Assembly: GCA_030429735.1 (NCBI GenBank)
Contig: JAUIET010000003.1
Coordinates: 310,001 to 374,000, forward strand
From: Gammaproteobacteria bacterium
GTDB lineage: Bacteria > Pseudomonadota > Gammaproteobacteria > Pseudomonadales > JAUIET01
Length of the DNA stretch: 64,000 bases
Reading direction: 5' to 3'
Below are positions 32,509-40,711 of this stretch, piece after piece. A program made the translations under genes and the position numbers. Within the stretch, counting starts at the first letter, position 1. The number at the start of each line of letters is the position of its first letter. The notes under the pieces were generated by a model. It had not been told where the DNA came from and ran no database searches. It worked only from the letters and a program-made list of their open reading frames with translations.

Positions 32509-33261
32509 ATGGCTGTTGAGCAAAGCAGCTTGGTCAGTCAATATCCGGAAGTAACCGCGCTCACCGTATTGGCGTTGGGCCTGTTGCTGGCCATCGCCGC
32601 TACCCGGCTGGTAACTTGGCTGTTTTCGCGCGTTAATGCGCTTGCCACAGACTCCGACCACGCCACCAGCGGCGCGGTTAAAACGGCCAGACAAATTGTG
32701 TTCTGGACGATACTCGCCTTTACTCTGCTATTGTCTATGCGGGTTATTGGCAAAAGTTTTGCAGCTACCTGGCACGAAGTCTATCTCGACTACGCGGCCC
32801 AGACTCTGGTGGCATTCACAATTATTGCACTCGGCTATGGGCTTGGTCGCCTGGTGCGCGATTTGCTATCAAGCTCTCACTCGTCTACAGCCCTGCCCGA
32901 ATTCGTTTTTTGGAGTGTTGTCGGCGGCTCGATGATCATCGCGCTAGACCAGATTGGCCTCAATCTAAGCTTGCTGACTACTATTGTTACCATTGCGGCG
33001 GTCCTCGTACTTTCATCATTGGCCCTGGCTTTTGCGCTTGGCTCAAAAGACTATGTGGCTAATCTTGTCGCTCAAGATGCCATGCACGCCATTAACGTGG
33101 GTGATCGAATGAGGATCGACAGCTTTGAAGGTGTTGTAGTGCAGATTCGTACAACAGGATTCGACATTGCCATTGAAAATGCGATCGTAACCATTCCTGC
33201 TTCTTGGCTGCACACGCGGCCGGTAATCAAGGTAGTTGGTGAAGACGATGGCGGAGCCTGA
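32509..33261 (+). CDS. Small MscS-like channel protein (CmpX-type)
   Basis: 250 residues with four helices (about 15-38, 62-80, 100-120, 128-150) and an MscS beta domain at the C-terminus (HAINVGDRMRIDSFEGVVVQIRTTGFDIAIEN named as about 195-230). It lacks the large cytoplasmic alpha/beta vestibule of MscS. A perfect AAGGAGG lies five bases before the ATG, so it is probably well translated. Overlaps the next gene by 14 bases. Confidence 0.82.
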   Translation: MAVEQSSLVSQYPEVTALTVLALGLLLAIAATRLVTWLFSRVNALATDSDHATSGAVKTARQIVFWTILAFTLLLSMRVIGKSFAATWHEVYLDYAAQTLVAFTIIALGYGLGRLVRDLLSSSHSSTALPEFVFWSVVGGSMIIALDQIGLNLSLLTTIVTIAAVLVLSSLALAFALGSKDYVANLVAQDAMHAINVGDRMRIDSFEGVVVQIRTTGFDIAIENAIVTIPASWLHTRPVIKVVGEDDGGA

Positions 33262-34096
33262 ACTTGTTTCAGGCAATGGCCCGTTACGGCTTAGCCTGCT
33301 GGAGCGATACGCTGCAACGGACCCGAAAAAAATGATCCAGAAGATGGCAGAGTATGATCACAAGGAAATAGCCACGACTGTTGCCAGCTTATCACCACGC
33401 TCAGCCAGCAAATTACTGGCGCTACTGCCAGATTCGATATCGGATTCCATCTGTGGCCATGCCAGTGACGATACGCTGGCCGCCTGGATAAAACACGCCA
33501 GCCCGGATGACGCACAATCGATCGCACTGAGACTGCCGATTGCACGAAAACAAGCGCTTACCAGCCTGCCCGGAAGTCGCATAATCAAAAGCAGGCTTAA
33601 CGTATTCGGCGGGGCTGGCCTGGAACGCATGGTGAATGTCAATTTTGTTCGAGTGGGTTCCTCGGCTACGTTGGACGACGTTGTAAACGAACTGCAGGCG
33701 AACCAAAATCGTCACTGCAGCGCCGTGTATATCTGCTCGGATAAGGGGTTATACCTTGGTGTGCTCGATCTGCACCGTGCGTTCACGGCGGCCAGGCATA
33801 CACGTGCACTTGATGTGTCGCGCAAAATACGCGCCTTGCCAATTACCAGCTCATTACAGCAAGCGACAAGAGTGCCTCAGTGGAGCACTCATCGTGAACT
33901 ACCCGTAGTTGATGCGCGTGGCCGATTGCTTGGTTCAGTTTCCTACATGGATTTAAGAAAAAATCTAGAGACGCAGTCACCGCCCATCACCTCAACAAAA
34001 GCCAGAGGCTCTGCTCAGGTTTTCGAGTTAGCAATAGCCTTGCTCGCAAAACTGAGCGCACTTTGTTTTTCATCCCGGCCCAGGTCTCGATCATGA
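33248..34096 (+). CDS. MgtE-like cytoplasmic protein lacking the membrane domain
   Basis: 282 residues from the ATG at 33248, inside the end of the previous gene; the frame is open from a TTG at 33236. Residues about 15-120 resemble the MgtE N superhelical domain (IATTVASLSPRSASKLLALLP, AAWIKHASPDDAQSIALRLP). Residues about 125-250 form a CBS pair (VRVGSSATLDDVVNELQ, LYLGVLDLHRAF, ELPVVDARGRLLGSVSYMD). No transmembrane helix follows. The TGA overlaps the ATG of the full MgtE gene, so both should be made in matched amounts; a regulatory partner is a reasonable inference. Confidence 0.75.
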   Translation: MAEPELVSGNGPLRLSLLERYAATDPKKMIQKMAEYDHKEIATTVASLSPRSASKLLALLPDSISDSICGHASDDTLAAWIKHASPDDAQSIALRLPIARKQALTSLPGSRIIKSRLNVFGGAGLERMVNVNFVRVGSSATLDDVVNELQANQNRHCSAVYICSDKGLYLGVLDLHRAFTAARHTRALDVSRKIRALPITSSLQQATRVPQWSTHRELPVVDARGRLLGSVSYMDLRKNLETQSPPITSTKARGSAQVFELAIALLAKLSALCFSSRPRSRS

Positions 34097-35385
34097 ATAT
34101 GAGTGACACACTCATTGAGAGTTATTTCAATGAGCACACAGCTGACGCCGCTCAATGGCTGGAATCGCTGTCATCTGACTCTTTGAGAGAATTTGCCCCA
34201 AGTGTCCCCCTCGAATCCATACTACCGGTATTCGATCGACTGACGCCGTCACGCAGTATGGAGTTGTTCGATGGCTTACCCGCTAAAGATCAGCTCATAG
34301 TATTAAGCAGTTCACCTCCCAGAGTGGCCGTATTGCTGCTCGCTGGTGTAGACCCGCTAACCCGAGAACAGCTCCTTGCCCAACTAAGCGAGCCGGTTCG
34401 CAACGAACTGGTGCGTATACTTAACTTCCCCGAAGATACCGCGGCCAGACTGATGGACCGCGCGCAAGACACCTATCTCATTTCGATCAACGTTCGCGAG
34501 GCCCGAACGCGCCTGCGCAAATCCCGTAGCCGCAGAGCGCGATCAATTTACGTAGTCGATGAAAATGTCAAGCTGATCGGCCGAGTTGATGTTCAGGACC
34601 TGGCGACAAGCAGTGAATCCACGCCTTTGGCCAGCATTATCAATGAGGTCGATGGCGTAGTAGAGATGAATGCCAATCGGGAAGAGCTTGTGTTGGTTTT
34701 TAATCGCCTTGGGCTGGATTCCATACCAGTGGTTGACGCCGATGCGAGGCTGATCGGCATTGTGCGCTATCAAAGTCTGTTTCGCGCAGCAGAAAGTGTC
34801 GCTTCGGCCGACCTGCAGAAAATGGTGGGTGTCAGCGCAGATGAGCGCGCGCTGTCTTCTCCTGTGTTCGCAGTTAAAAGGCGCCTGCCCTGGTTACATA
34901 TTAATTTGCTTACGGCCTTTCTCGCAGCAGCAGTTGTTGGATTATTCGAAAACTTGATTGCTCAATTTACGGCACTAGCCATATTGCTACCGGTGGTAGC
35001 CGGTCAGTCAGGGAACGCAGGCTCGCAGGCACTGGCAGTAACAATGCGCGGACTTAACTTGCGCGAAGTAGGTTTAAACCAATGGCGCGCAGTCATGAGC
35101 AAAGAAGCGCTGGTAGGCTTGATCAATGGTGTGGCGCTGGCGTTCACCTGCGGCCTAGGCGTGTATGTCTGGAGTCAGTCGTTTGGCTTAGCCGTGGTCA
35201 TTGGCATTGCTATGCTGTTATCCATGGTCGCAGCTGGAATCTCGGGTGCCGTGGTACCGATGCTGTTGCTGCGCTACGGTCAGGACCCCGCTACCGCTTC
35301 ATCAATCATTCTAACCACAGTCACAGATGTTAGTGGTTTCTTCGCTTTTCTGGGAACGGCTACGCTGCTTTCCAGTATGCTTTAG
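34093..35385 (+). CDS. mgtE: MgtE-family magnesium transporter
   Basis: 430 residues from the ATG at 34093 (overlapping the previous stop as ATGA; the frame is open from 34063). It has an MgtE N domain (about 25-125), a CBS pair (about 130-245, with SIYVVDENVKLIGRVDVQDL and SIPVVDADARLIGIVRYQSL) and five helices (about 265-430). The pore signature LLPVVAGQSGNAGSQ is intact. MgtE is an Mg2+-gated Mg2+ channel whose N and CBS domains sense cytoplasmic Mg2+. Why it is paired with a second sensor module is not known. Confidence 0.9.
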   Translation: MNMSDTLIESYFNEHTADAAQWLESLSSDSLREFAPSVPLESILPVFDRLTPSRSMELFDGLPAKDQLIVLSSSPPRVAVLLLAGVDPLTREQLLAQLSEPVRNELVRILNFPEDTAARLMDRAQDTYLISINVREARTRLRKSRSRRARSIYVVDENVKLIGRVDVQDLATSSESTPLASIINEVDGVVEMNANREELVLVFNRLGLDSIPVVDADARLIGIVRYQSLFRAAESVASADLQKMVGVSADERALSSPVFAVKRRLPWLHINLLTAFLAAAVVGLFENLIAQFTALAILLPVVAGQSGNAGSQALAVTMRGLNLREVGLNQWRAVMSKEALVGLINGVALAFTCGLGVYVWSQSFGLAVVIGIAMLLSMVAAGISGAVVPMLLLRYGQDPATASSIILTTVTDVSGFFAFLGTATLLSSML

Positions 35386-35510
35386 GGCACGCCGTGACCG
35401 ATTTACCGCCAGCCGATAAGCGAAGGCAAGCCGATATCAGTCGGTCATTCTGAACGTTGCCAATGCTGGATTTTCGTAATAATATTCTGAAAACGTCGAC
35501 AAATGATTGA

Positions 35511-36206
35511 GTGATTATTTCAGATATCCTCCTGCACGCCGCCGATCTCTTCGCACTAGGCTTAGTAATAGTGCTGATCTGGGGATACCATCTTTATTTG
35601 CGAAGGTTGGCACGCAACAATCCATCGGCGGTTCTAACTTTCGCTACCAAGGCGGTGCGCAGTCGTTGGGTAGAAGCCTTATCCGAATCGGAAGGCGCGC
35701 TGCTTGCAGTTCAAACGTTACGAAACTCATCCATGGCTGCCTCCTTTCTTGCATCTACCACGGTGCTGCTGATGATGGGTGCACTGACACTGACTGGTCA
35801 GTCGCATGCATTGGAAGACACGTGGAAGGGGCTAAACTTAATAGGAACGCTGTCGAGCGAGATCTGGTTAATTAAGATTCTCTGCGTGCTGCTGCTCTTG
35901 TTCTTCGCTTTTTTCAATTTGCTGAATGCCATTAGAGTGTTCAACCATGTTGGTTATATGGTTGCGATACTCGCAGCCCCTGAAAACACCAATCTTACTC
36001 CCACCATGGTGGGCAGTGAACTTAACCGCGGCCATAGCTTCTTCACACTCGGGGTGCGCAGCTATTACTACCTTATCCCCTTGGTATTCTGGCTGTTCGG
36101 CCCAATTTATATGATCGCGTCCGCCTGCGTTCTGGTATTCGTGTTGTTACCTAGAATCGATAAAACACCACACGCATTCGGCAACGGTTCGTCTGATAAA
36201 AAATAA
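35511..36206 (+). CDS. DUF599 membrane protein
   Basis: 231 residues with four helices (about 8-25, 75-97, 118-145, 183-215). The N-terminal ADLFALGLVIVLIWGYHLYLRR and the RGHSFFTLGVRSYYYLIPLVFW region are typical of DUF599. Function unknown. It begins 125 bases after mgtE on the same strand; whether it belongs to that transcript is unclear. Confidence 0.82.
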   Translation: MIISDILLHAADLFALGLVIVLIWGYHLYLRRLARNNPSAVLTFATKAVRSRWVEALSESEGALLAVQTLRNSSMAASFLASTTVLLMMGALTLTGQSHALEDTWKGLNLIGTLSSEIWLIKILCVLLLLFFAFFNLLNAIRVFNHVGYMVAILAAPENTNLTPTMVGSELNRGHSFFTLGVRSYYYLIPLVFWLFGPIYMIASACVLVFVLLPRIDKTPHAFGNGSSDKK

Positions 36207-36337
36207 AGTAAGCACCAGGCCTGCCCATGTAAAGTACACCTGTTCGTGATGAATTCCATCTATGAGCCTGGCTGCCTAAGAGCTTTCACCAGCGATCCAT
36301 AAATTTCGTGGTTTTGGTACACTAAACCATTTAAAGT

Positions 36338-36366
36338 GGAATAAGGTCGTTTTGCGAACCGTCAAC
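36338..36366 (+). promoter_or_regulatory. Candidate ECF sigma promoter upstream of the sigma/anti-sigma pair
   Basis: GGAATAA (36338-36344), 16 bases, then GTCAAC (36361-36366) fits the RpoE-like layout GGAACTT-N16-GTC. It ends 17 bases before the TTG start of the sigma gene, implying a very short leader and autoregulation. The match is by eye only. Confidence 0.45.
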
Positions 36367-36383
36367 ATAGAGATAATCACGCC

Positions 36384-36878
36384 TTGAGCAACGCCGATGC
36401 CGATTTTCGAGCGCAATTGCTGGATGCGCTGCCCGCCTTGCGCAGGTTTGCGCTGGTCTATTGCCGATCGAAAGCAGACGCAGATGATATGGTACAGAGC
36501 ACCGTGGAACGTGCCTTGTTGAAGCAGGCGCAGTGGTCGCGGAAGTCTCCTTTGCGATCCTGGTTATTCTCAATATTGCGTAACCGTTGGCATGATGAGC
36601 AGCGCGGTCGACGAAATGAGGTGGATGAGGAGTACATAGATACAGAGAAAGCGCAAAAAGACAGCAATCTCACCACACTGGAATTCGAGCGAGTTCACGA
36701 GAAAATCTTACGGCTCCCTGAGAAACACCGCGAGGTGTTACTACTGGTGGCGGTTGAGGGCATGAGCTACCGTGAAACCGCCGAGTGCCTGGGTGTTCCA
36801 ACAGGTACTGTGATGAGTCGCCTGGCCAGGGCACGCAGTGCTCTGCTCAAAGACATGGGGGCCAATAACGATGCGTGA
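36384..36878 (+). CDS. ECF RNA polymerase sigma factor
   Basis: 164 residues with region 2 (about 15-80: RRFALVYCRSKADADDMVQSTVERAL and SWLFSILRNRWHDEQR) and region 4 (about 108-160: RLPEKHREVLLLVAVEGMSYRETAE, PTGTVMSRLARARSAL). The start is a TTG at 36384, as no ATG lies in a suitable place. The stop overlaps the anti-sigma start by eight bases, the classical arrangement for a sigma factor controlled by its co-transcribed anti-sigma. Confidence 0.9.
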   Translation: MSNADADFRAQLLDALPALRRFALVYCRSKADADDMVQSTVERALLKQAQWSRKSPLRSWLFSILRNRWHDEQRGRRNEVDEEYIDTEKAQKDSNLTTLEFERVHEKILRLPEKHREVLLLVAVEGMSYRETAECLGVPTGTVMSRLARARSALLKDMGANNDA

Positions 36879-37605
36879 TGAAATTACCGACGAGTTACTG
36901 GGCGCCTATCTCGACGGAGAAGCTTCGCCCGCGGACATTGAACTCATTGAGCAACTGGCAAAAACCGACCCTGATTTGCAAGAACGAATCTCAGCCTTGC
37001 GTAAAGTCAATGAGCAGGTTTATGCTTCGATCACAGCGCTAGGACAACGTACGGGTGATGATCCCCTGCCAGATCTCATTCGCCGACAAACAGGCAATCG
37101 GAATATTTGGCACAAACGTTTACGATGGCCTGTACCTCTTGCCGCCGGCCTGCTGTTAGGTTTGCTTCTGGCGTTGAATCTGCGCAATGACGTACCCCGC
37201 GCAGTTTGGCATGATGATGTAGCAGCTTTCCATGACCTCTATTCTGTCCAGGGATTGACAATGCCTATGGCCCTGGACGTTACCGAGCGTTCTAAGTTAC
37301 AGCCGACCGCCAAAACACTATTAGGAGAAAGGGTCGTCATTCCAAAATTCGGTGATTCCGGCTACTCTTTCCACGGAGCGCGTATAAAAGCCAATTCACA
37401 CGGAACCGTACTTCTTGTCCTATTCAAGAATTCGTCGCGTCACTGGGTCACTCTAGGCATTCGCAAGCGTACAGAATTCGGCGCGGGCGAGCACGAATAC
37501 GCTGCTTGGGAAAATCAACACCATCAATACAGTTTACACGGTGGTAGCGGCGATGAAGATATCGCCAGCTTGTTCAATTGGGCGCAGCAGCAAACCATTC
37601 AGTAG
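36871..37605 (+). CDS. Membrane anti-sigma factor
   Basis: 244 residues from the ATG at 36871. The cytoplasmic N-terminus (1-80, TDELLGAYLDGEASPADIELIEQLA) is the usual anti-sigma fold, followed by one helix (about 86-103) and a periplasmic domain of 140 residues. The HxxxCxxC zinc motif of ZAS anti-sigmas is absent; there is no cysteine at all, so it should sense something other than thiol oxidation. The periplasmic part (PKFGDSGYSFHGARIKANSHG, LVLFKNSSRHWVTLGI) resembles anti-sigma-type FecR/RskA-like domains only loosely. Confidence 0.85.
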   Translation: MRDEITDELLGAYLDGEASPADIELIEQLAKTDPDLQERISALRKVNEQVYASITALGQRTGDDPLPDLIRRQTGNRNIWHKRLRWPVPLAAGLLLGLLLALNLRNDVPRAVWHDDVAAFHDLYSVQGLTMPMALDVTERSKLQPTAKTLLGERVVIPKFGDSGYSFHGARIKANSHGTVLLVLFKNSSRHWVTLGIRKRTEFGAGEHEYAAWENQHHQYSLHGGSGDEDIASLFNWAQQQTIQ

Positions 37606-37991
37606 ATCAATTACGAAAGGGGCGTGCTTACCCAACAGGAACAGCATGGGTGATCAGGACTGTTCGAAAGACTCAGAATACATTTTGCTGAAAATAAGTC
37701 GTATTCAATCATTCGCTCGCATCTGTCTATTTAATTCGTCAATAACTTACGCTTTCTATTCTTCTCGAGGCCCAGTCATCACTCGGTTTCATTCCTGTTA
37801 TTCCCTCTATGGGTGTACCTCTTCGTTATAAGACGAGGTTGATGCGGAGTTATTCCAAAATTAGCTGGAATATTTTTTTGCTCAATCGCGTCTGTGCAAT
37901 ATACTTCCATTTTAGCCTCATTGTCTGCCACACAGTACGAGCAGACTGGCCGATTTGGTAACGCTACAACCAATTGAAAGTGACCTGAATT
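37606..37991. other. Intergenic region with dispersed repeat copy A
   Basis: 386 bases without a supported gene. At 37844-37877 lies copy A of a 34-base repeat whose other copy is at 40441-40474 (29 of 34 bases identical). Its core TATTCCA...TGGAATA is an inverted repeat followed by seven T. Just upstream ACCTC (37818-37822) and GAGGT (37835-37839) form a second small hairpin. On the plus strand the hairpin plus T-run could end the anti-sigma transcript, but it is 240 bases from that gene. Confidence 0.5.
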
Positions 37992-38786
37992 TTGACCAAA
38001 ATTTTCGCCTATTTAGTGGTGGGAATAGGGTTTGGCATGCTTGCACGAGCCTTCCCTTTTCGAAAGCAACTTCCGGATACCGAATTTTTCTGGAACCTAC
38101 TTGGCATGTTCCTGACCGGGGCTTGTTTCGTGGCTTACGGCTTGCTGTTCGCAAGCCCATTCACTGCGGCTTTCAGCGGCGTCGAGACTGTCTCTCAATG
38201 GCATCAAGAGGTCAAGAGTTGGCCGTGGATACCAATGCTGATAGTCAATTTCGCGCTAGCTGATCTTTTGAACTACTTCGCCCACCGCGCACTTCACACA
38301 AAGTATCTTTGGCATTTCCACGCATGGCACCACGCACCAGAAAATGTTTCCTGGATGTCTGGGCTGCGCGGCTCCCCGGTACACGTGTTCATCAACCTGT
38401 TCCCCTACACGCTGGCTTACCTGATATTCCCAACTAAAGCAGGCGGCCTGCTCGGTATTGCAATGGTACTGCTGGGTATGGCCAACCAGCACTGGCAACA
38501 CTCAAATATCCGCCTTCCCTATGTAGAACTAATAGAGAAAGTATTCGTCACGCCTAGGTATCACTTCGTGCATCACAGTGCAAAAGAGGAATACAACAAC
38601 TCCAATTTTGCTGCGTTTTTCACTTTATGGGATAGGTGGTTTGGCACTTACACAAACCCTGCATCCATAGATGTGGAAGAGCCACTCGGGCTGAACTACC
38701 AAAACTCAAAGCTCCGTATGATGCTTGGTTTGCCGCCACGTCAGGCGTCAGGAACCACGACTAACGATTTCGAGCATTCCACATAA
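37992..38786 (+). CDS. Sterol desaturase/fatty acid hydroxylase family membrane enzyme
   Basis: 264 residues with four or more helices. The di-iron histidine clusters are complete: H98-x3-H102, H108-x-H110-xx-HH114 (HFHAWHH) and H191-xx-HH195 (HFVHHS), with a further H168/H170 (NQHWQH). The family hydroxylates or desaturates sterols, fatty acids, carotenoids or ether lipids; the substrate cannot be read from sequence. The only upstream start is a TTG at 37992 with no strong ribosome site, so the exact start is uncertain. It is bracketed with the next glycosyltransferase by the dispersed repeat. Confidence 0.85.
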   Translation: MTKIFAYLVVGIGFGMLARAFPFRKQLPDTEFFWNLLGMFLTGACFVAYGLLFASPFTAAFSGVETVSQWHQEVKSWPWIPMLIVNFALADLLNYFAHRALHTKYLWHFHAWHHAPENVSWMSGLRGSPVHVFINLFPYTLAYLIFPTKAGGLLGIAMVLLGMANQHWQHSNIRLPYVELIEKVFVTPRYHFVHHSAKEEYNNSNFAAFFTLWDRWFGTYTNPASIDVEEPLGLNYQNSKLRMMLGLPPRQASGTTTNDFEHST

Positions 38787-38863
38787 CATCATATTACTGA
38801 GTAAGGCTGCAAAAAACGCGCACTTACTTAGATCTGCTTTTCCCGAATCCCCGATTCGGTTCG

Positions 38864-39037
38864 TTAGCGCGTTCGGAAGATACGAAAGATTTCAAGCTTC
38901 TTCTTCATGGCTGTGAATATATCTGGGTAAATAGCCATATATAATTCCAGAGCCTTCTTATCGCCTTCCAGAATACGCTGAGTGAGGATGAGGCGTCCCA
39001 TTTCAGATTCAGGCGACCTGTTTGTAAACCGCTTCAT
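38864..39037 (-). CDS. Possible small protein coupled to the glycosyltransferase gene
   Basis: 57 residues from an ATG at 39037 with a strong ribosome site (GGAG seven bases upstream) located inside the end of the glycosyltransferase gene, overlapping it by 29 bases in another frame. The product is basic and helical (MGRLILTQRILEGDK, then MKKKLEIFRIF). No family is recognised. The good ribosome site and the position suggest translational coupling, but it may be chance. Confidence 0.4.
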   Translation of the reverse strand: MKRFTNRSPESEMGRLILTQRILEGDKKALELYMAIYPDIFTAMKKKLEIFRIFRTR

Positions 39038-40163
39038 AGCATTCTCCAACGTGGCGCCAGGAGTAATTCTCAATCGCTTTCTGTCGATTGGCAAAGCCAA
39101 TTTGTTCTCGCAGGGTACGCTGCTTGGCCAAGCTTTTTATCGCGGTGACCAGACCTTCAACTGAGCCAGGCTCTACCAGAATTCCGTTTTCCTCTTTAAC
39201 GATGTCTGGCACACCACCAACTCGTGCACCAATTACTGGAAGACCGCAGGACATGGCTTCCACGAAAACCATACCAAATGACTCAGCCATTGATGGGAGA
39301 ACAAAAATATCACTGATGTTATAGAGATGGATCAGGTCTTCACGCGGGCAGTAGCCATGAAAGCGTACTTTTGACCTGACATTGAGCTGATCTGCAAGCG
39401 CCAGAAGTTCAGTCATATAGTTACCTTCGCCAACAATGGTCAGATAGACACAATCATCCAGCTGGCTGATAGCCTGCAGCAACACCTGCACTCCTTTGCG
39501 CTCTATTAAGCGTGTGACGCAAATGAGCTGTACATGATCTGTAGGGTACAGTTTTCGATGTTCAGACTTGATATACGGGTCGCATAGAAACAGTTCCGAC
39601 TCTATACCGTTCGGGATTATTCTAATGTCTGTATTGCTATCAACCTTAGAGGCAGTTCTCGCCAGATCGGCGCTTAATGCCACCACCTGGGCAGCTTTGC
39701 GCCAGATAGTACGCGTGACTGGGTTCAACAACTTGTGGACGAGTTGAAGGCTCCAGTTAAATGCGTCGTAGTTCGGAACATCGGACCCACGAAGAGACAC
39801 GATGTAGGGAATTTTACGGTGCCTCCCTGGTAAAAATCGAAGTAAGCCGGTAGGCAAACTGAAAAAGTAGTGAACGATGTCGTAGTCCCTACTGTTTGTG
39901 AGACGAAGAAATACTGGCGCAGCGAACAGCAAGAACGTAAGCGCCCCCCTAAAACCCGAATCATGTATGCCTTTGCGGTAACTTTTAACTCGATGAACAC
40001 TAAACCCGTCCACCGATTCAACTGCCTCAGATCCCATCAAACCCGAAGTGAGAACGTCAACTGAATGCCCGGCAGCCGCTAGCTCTCTAGCAAGATTATG
40101 GGTACCTCTGCCCGCCCCTCCTCCCAGCGGAGGAAACTCGTAGTTAATAAGTAAAATGTTCAA
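39009..40163 (-). CDS. Family 4 glycosyltransferase
   Basis: 384 residues, GT-B fold. The N-terminal domain has the acceptor-side glycine loop PPLGGGAGRGTHNLA (11-25); the C-terminal nucleotide-sugar domain has VTRLIERKGVQVLLQA (R218, K223) and the E-x7-E motif E294-SFGMVFV-E302. It adds a sugar to a lipid-linked or soluble acceptor in the cytoplasm. It is isolated from any polysaccharide cluster. Acceptor and sugar unknown. Confidence 0.9.
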   Translation of the reverse strand: MNILLINYEFPPLGGGAGRGTHNLARELAAAGHSVDVLTSGLMGSEAVESVDGFSVHRVKSYRKGIHDSGFRGALTFLLFAAPVFLRLTNSRDYDIVHYFFSLPTGLLRFLPGRHRKIPYIVSLRGSDVPNYDAFNWSLQLVHKLLNPVTRTIWRKAAQVVALSADLARTASKVDSNTDIRIIPNGIESELFLCDPYIKSEHRKLYPTDHVQLICVTRLIERKGVQVLLQAISQLDDCVYLTIVGEGNYMTELLALADQLNVRSKVRFHGYCPREDLIHLYNISDIFVLPSMAESFGMVFVEAMSCGLPVIGARVGGVPDIVKEENGILVEPGSVEGLVTAIKSLAKQRTLREQIGFANRQKAIENYSWRHVGECYEAVYKQVA

Positions 40164-40711
40164 GGAACTGAGGAATCTCTCGGTGCTGTGGCCCGGTGAC
40201 TTTTCAAAGCACTTAGACCGGCAGACATCCCACTTTCACAGATAAACACTGTGAACGGGCAACATGGCTAAAGAGCAGGCATATAGATTCGCAACCGGGT
40301 TGGCCTGTTTGATGCGCTCAAACATAGCGTGGCGGCGCATTCCATGAGCATTTCCTGCCGTGTTCGCGACAACTAATTTACACTTTCTACTCATTCTTTC
40401 ATTCTGCTTGCTCATGTCCAGCCTATATGACGATCCAAGAGCGAAGTTATTCCCAATTGCGCTGGAATATTTTTCGGACGAGCGGCGTCAGGTAATAGAA
40501 ACTTCAGATTCACATTGCGAACTGCGAATGCAGACGAGTCTCCAAACTGGTTCGGCAGAACGTTTTCATACTCACTACCCGGGTCACAATACACATGCAA
40601 CGATTACGAAAATATCAAGGGCTGCGAAATACTGCGCAAATTGCGCTCTTACTTTGCATTATCATTCTTCTGATCGTGACGATGCCAGGGGAATGATAAC
40701 GCTTACTTCAA
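40164..40711. other. Intergenic region with dispersed repeat copy B
   Basis: 548 bases between the divergent glycosyltransferase and the end of nhaD. Copy B of the repeat lies at 40441-40474 (GCGAAGTTATTCCCAA, then GCTGGAATATTTTT). An open frame at 40360-40767 crosses it but runs into nhaD, has no ribosome site and resembles no family, so I do not call it. The region must hold the glycosyltransferase promoter. Confidence 0.5.

Noticed and set aside
37844-40474. Repeat pair as integron attC sites
   Set aside because: The attC core GTTRRRY and its partner RYYYAAC are not present at the repeat, there is no integrase, and the genes between point in opposite directions.
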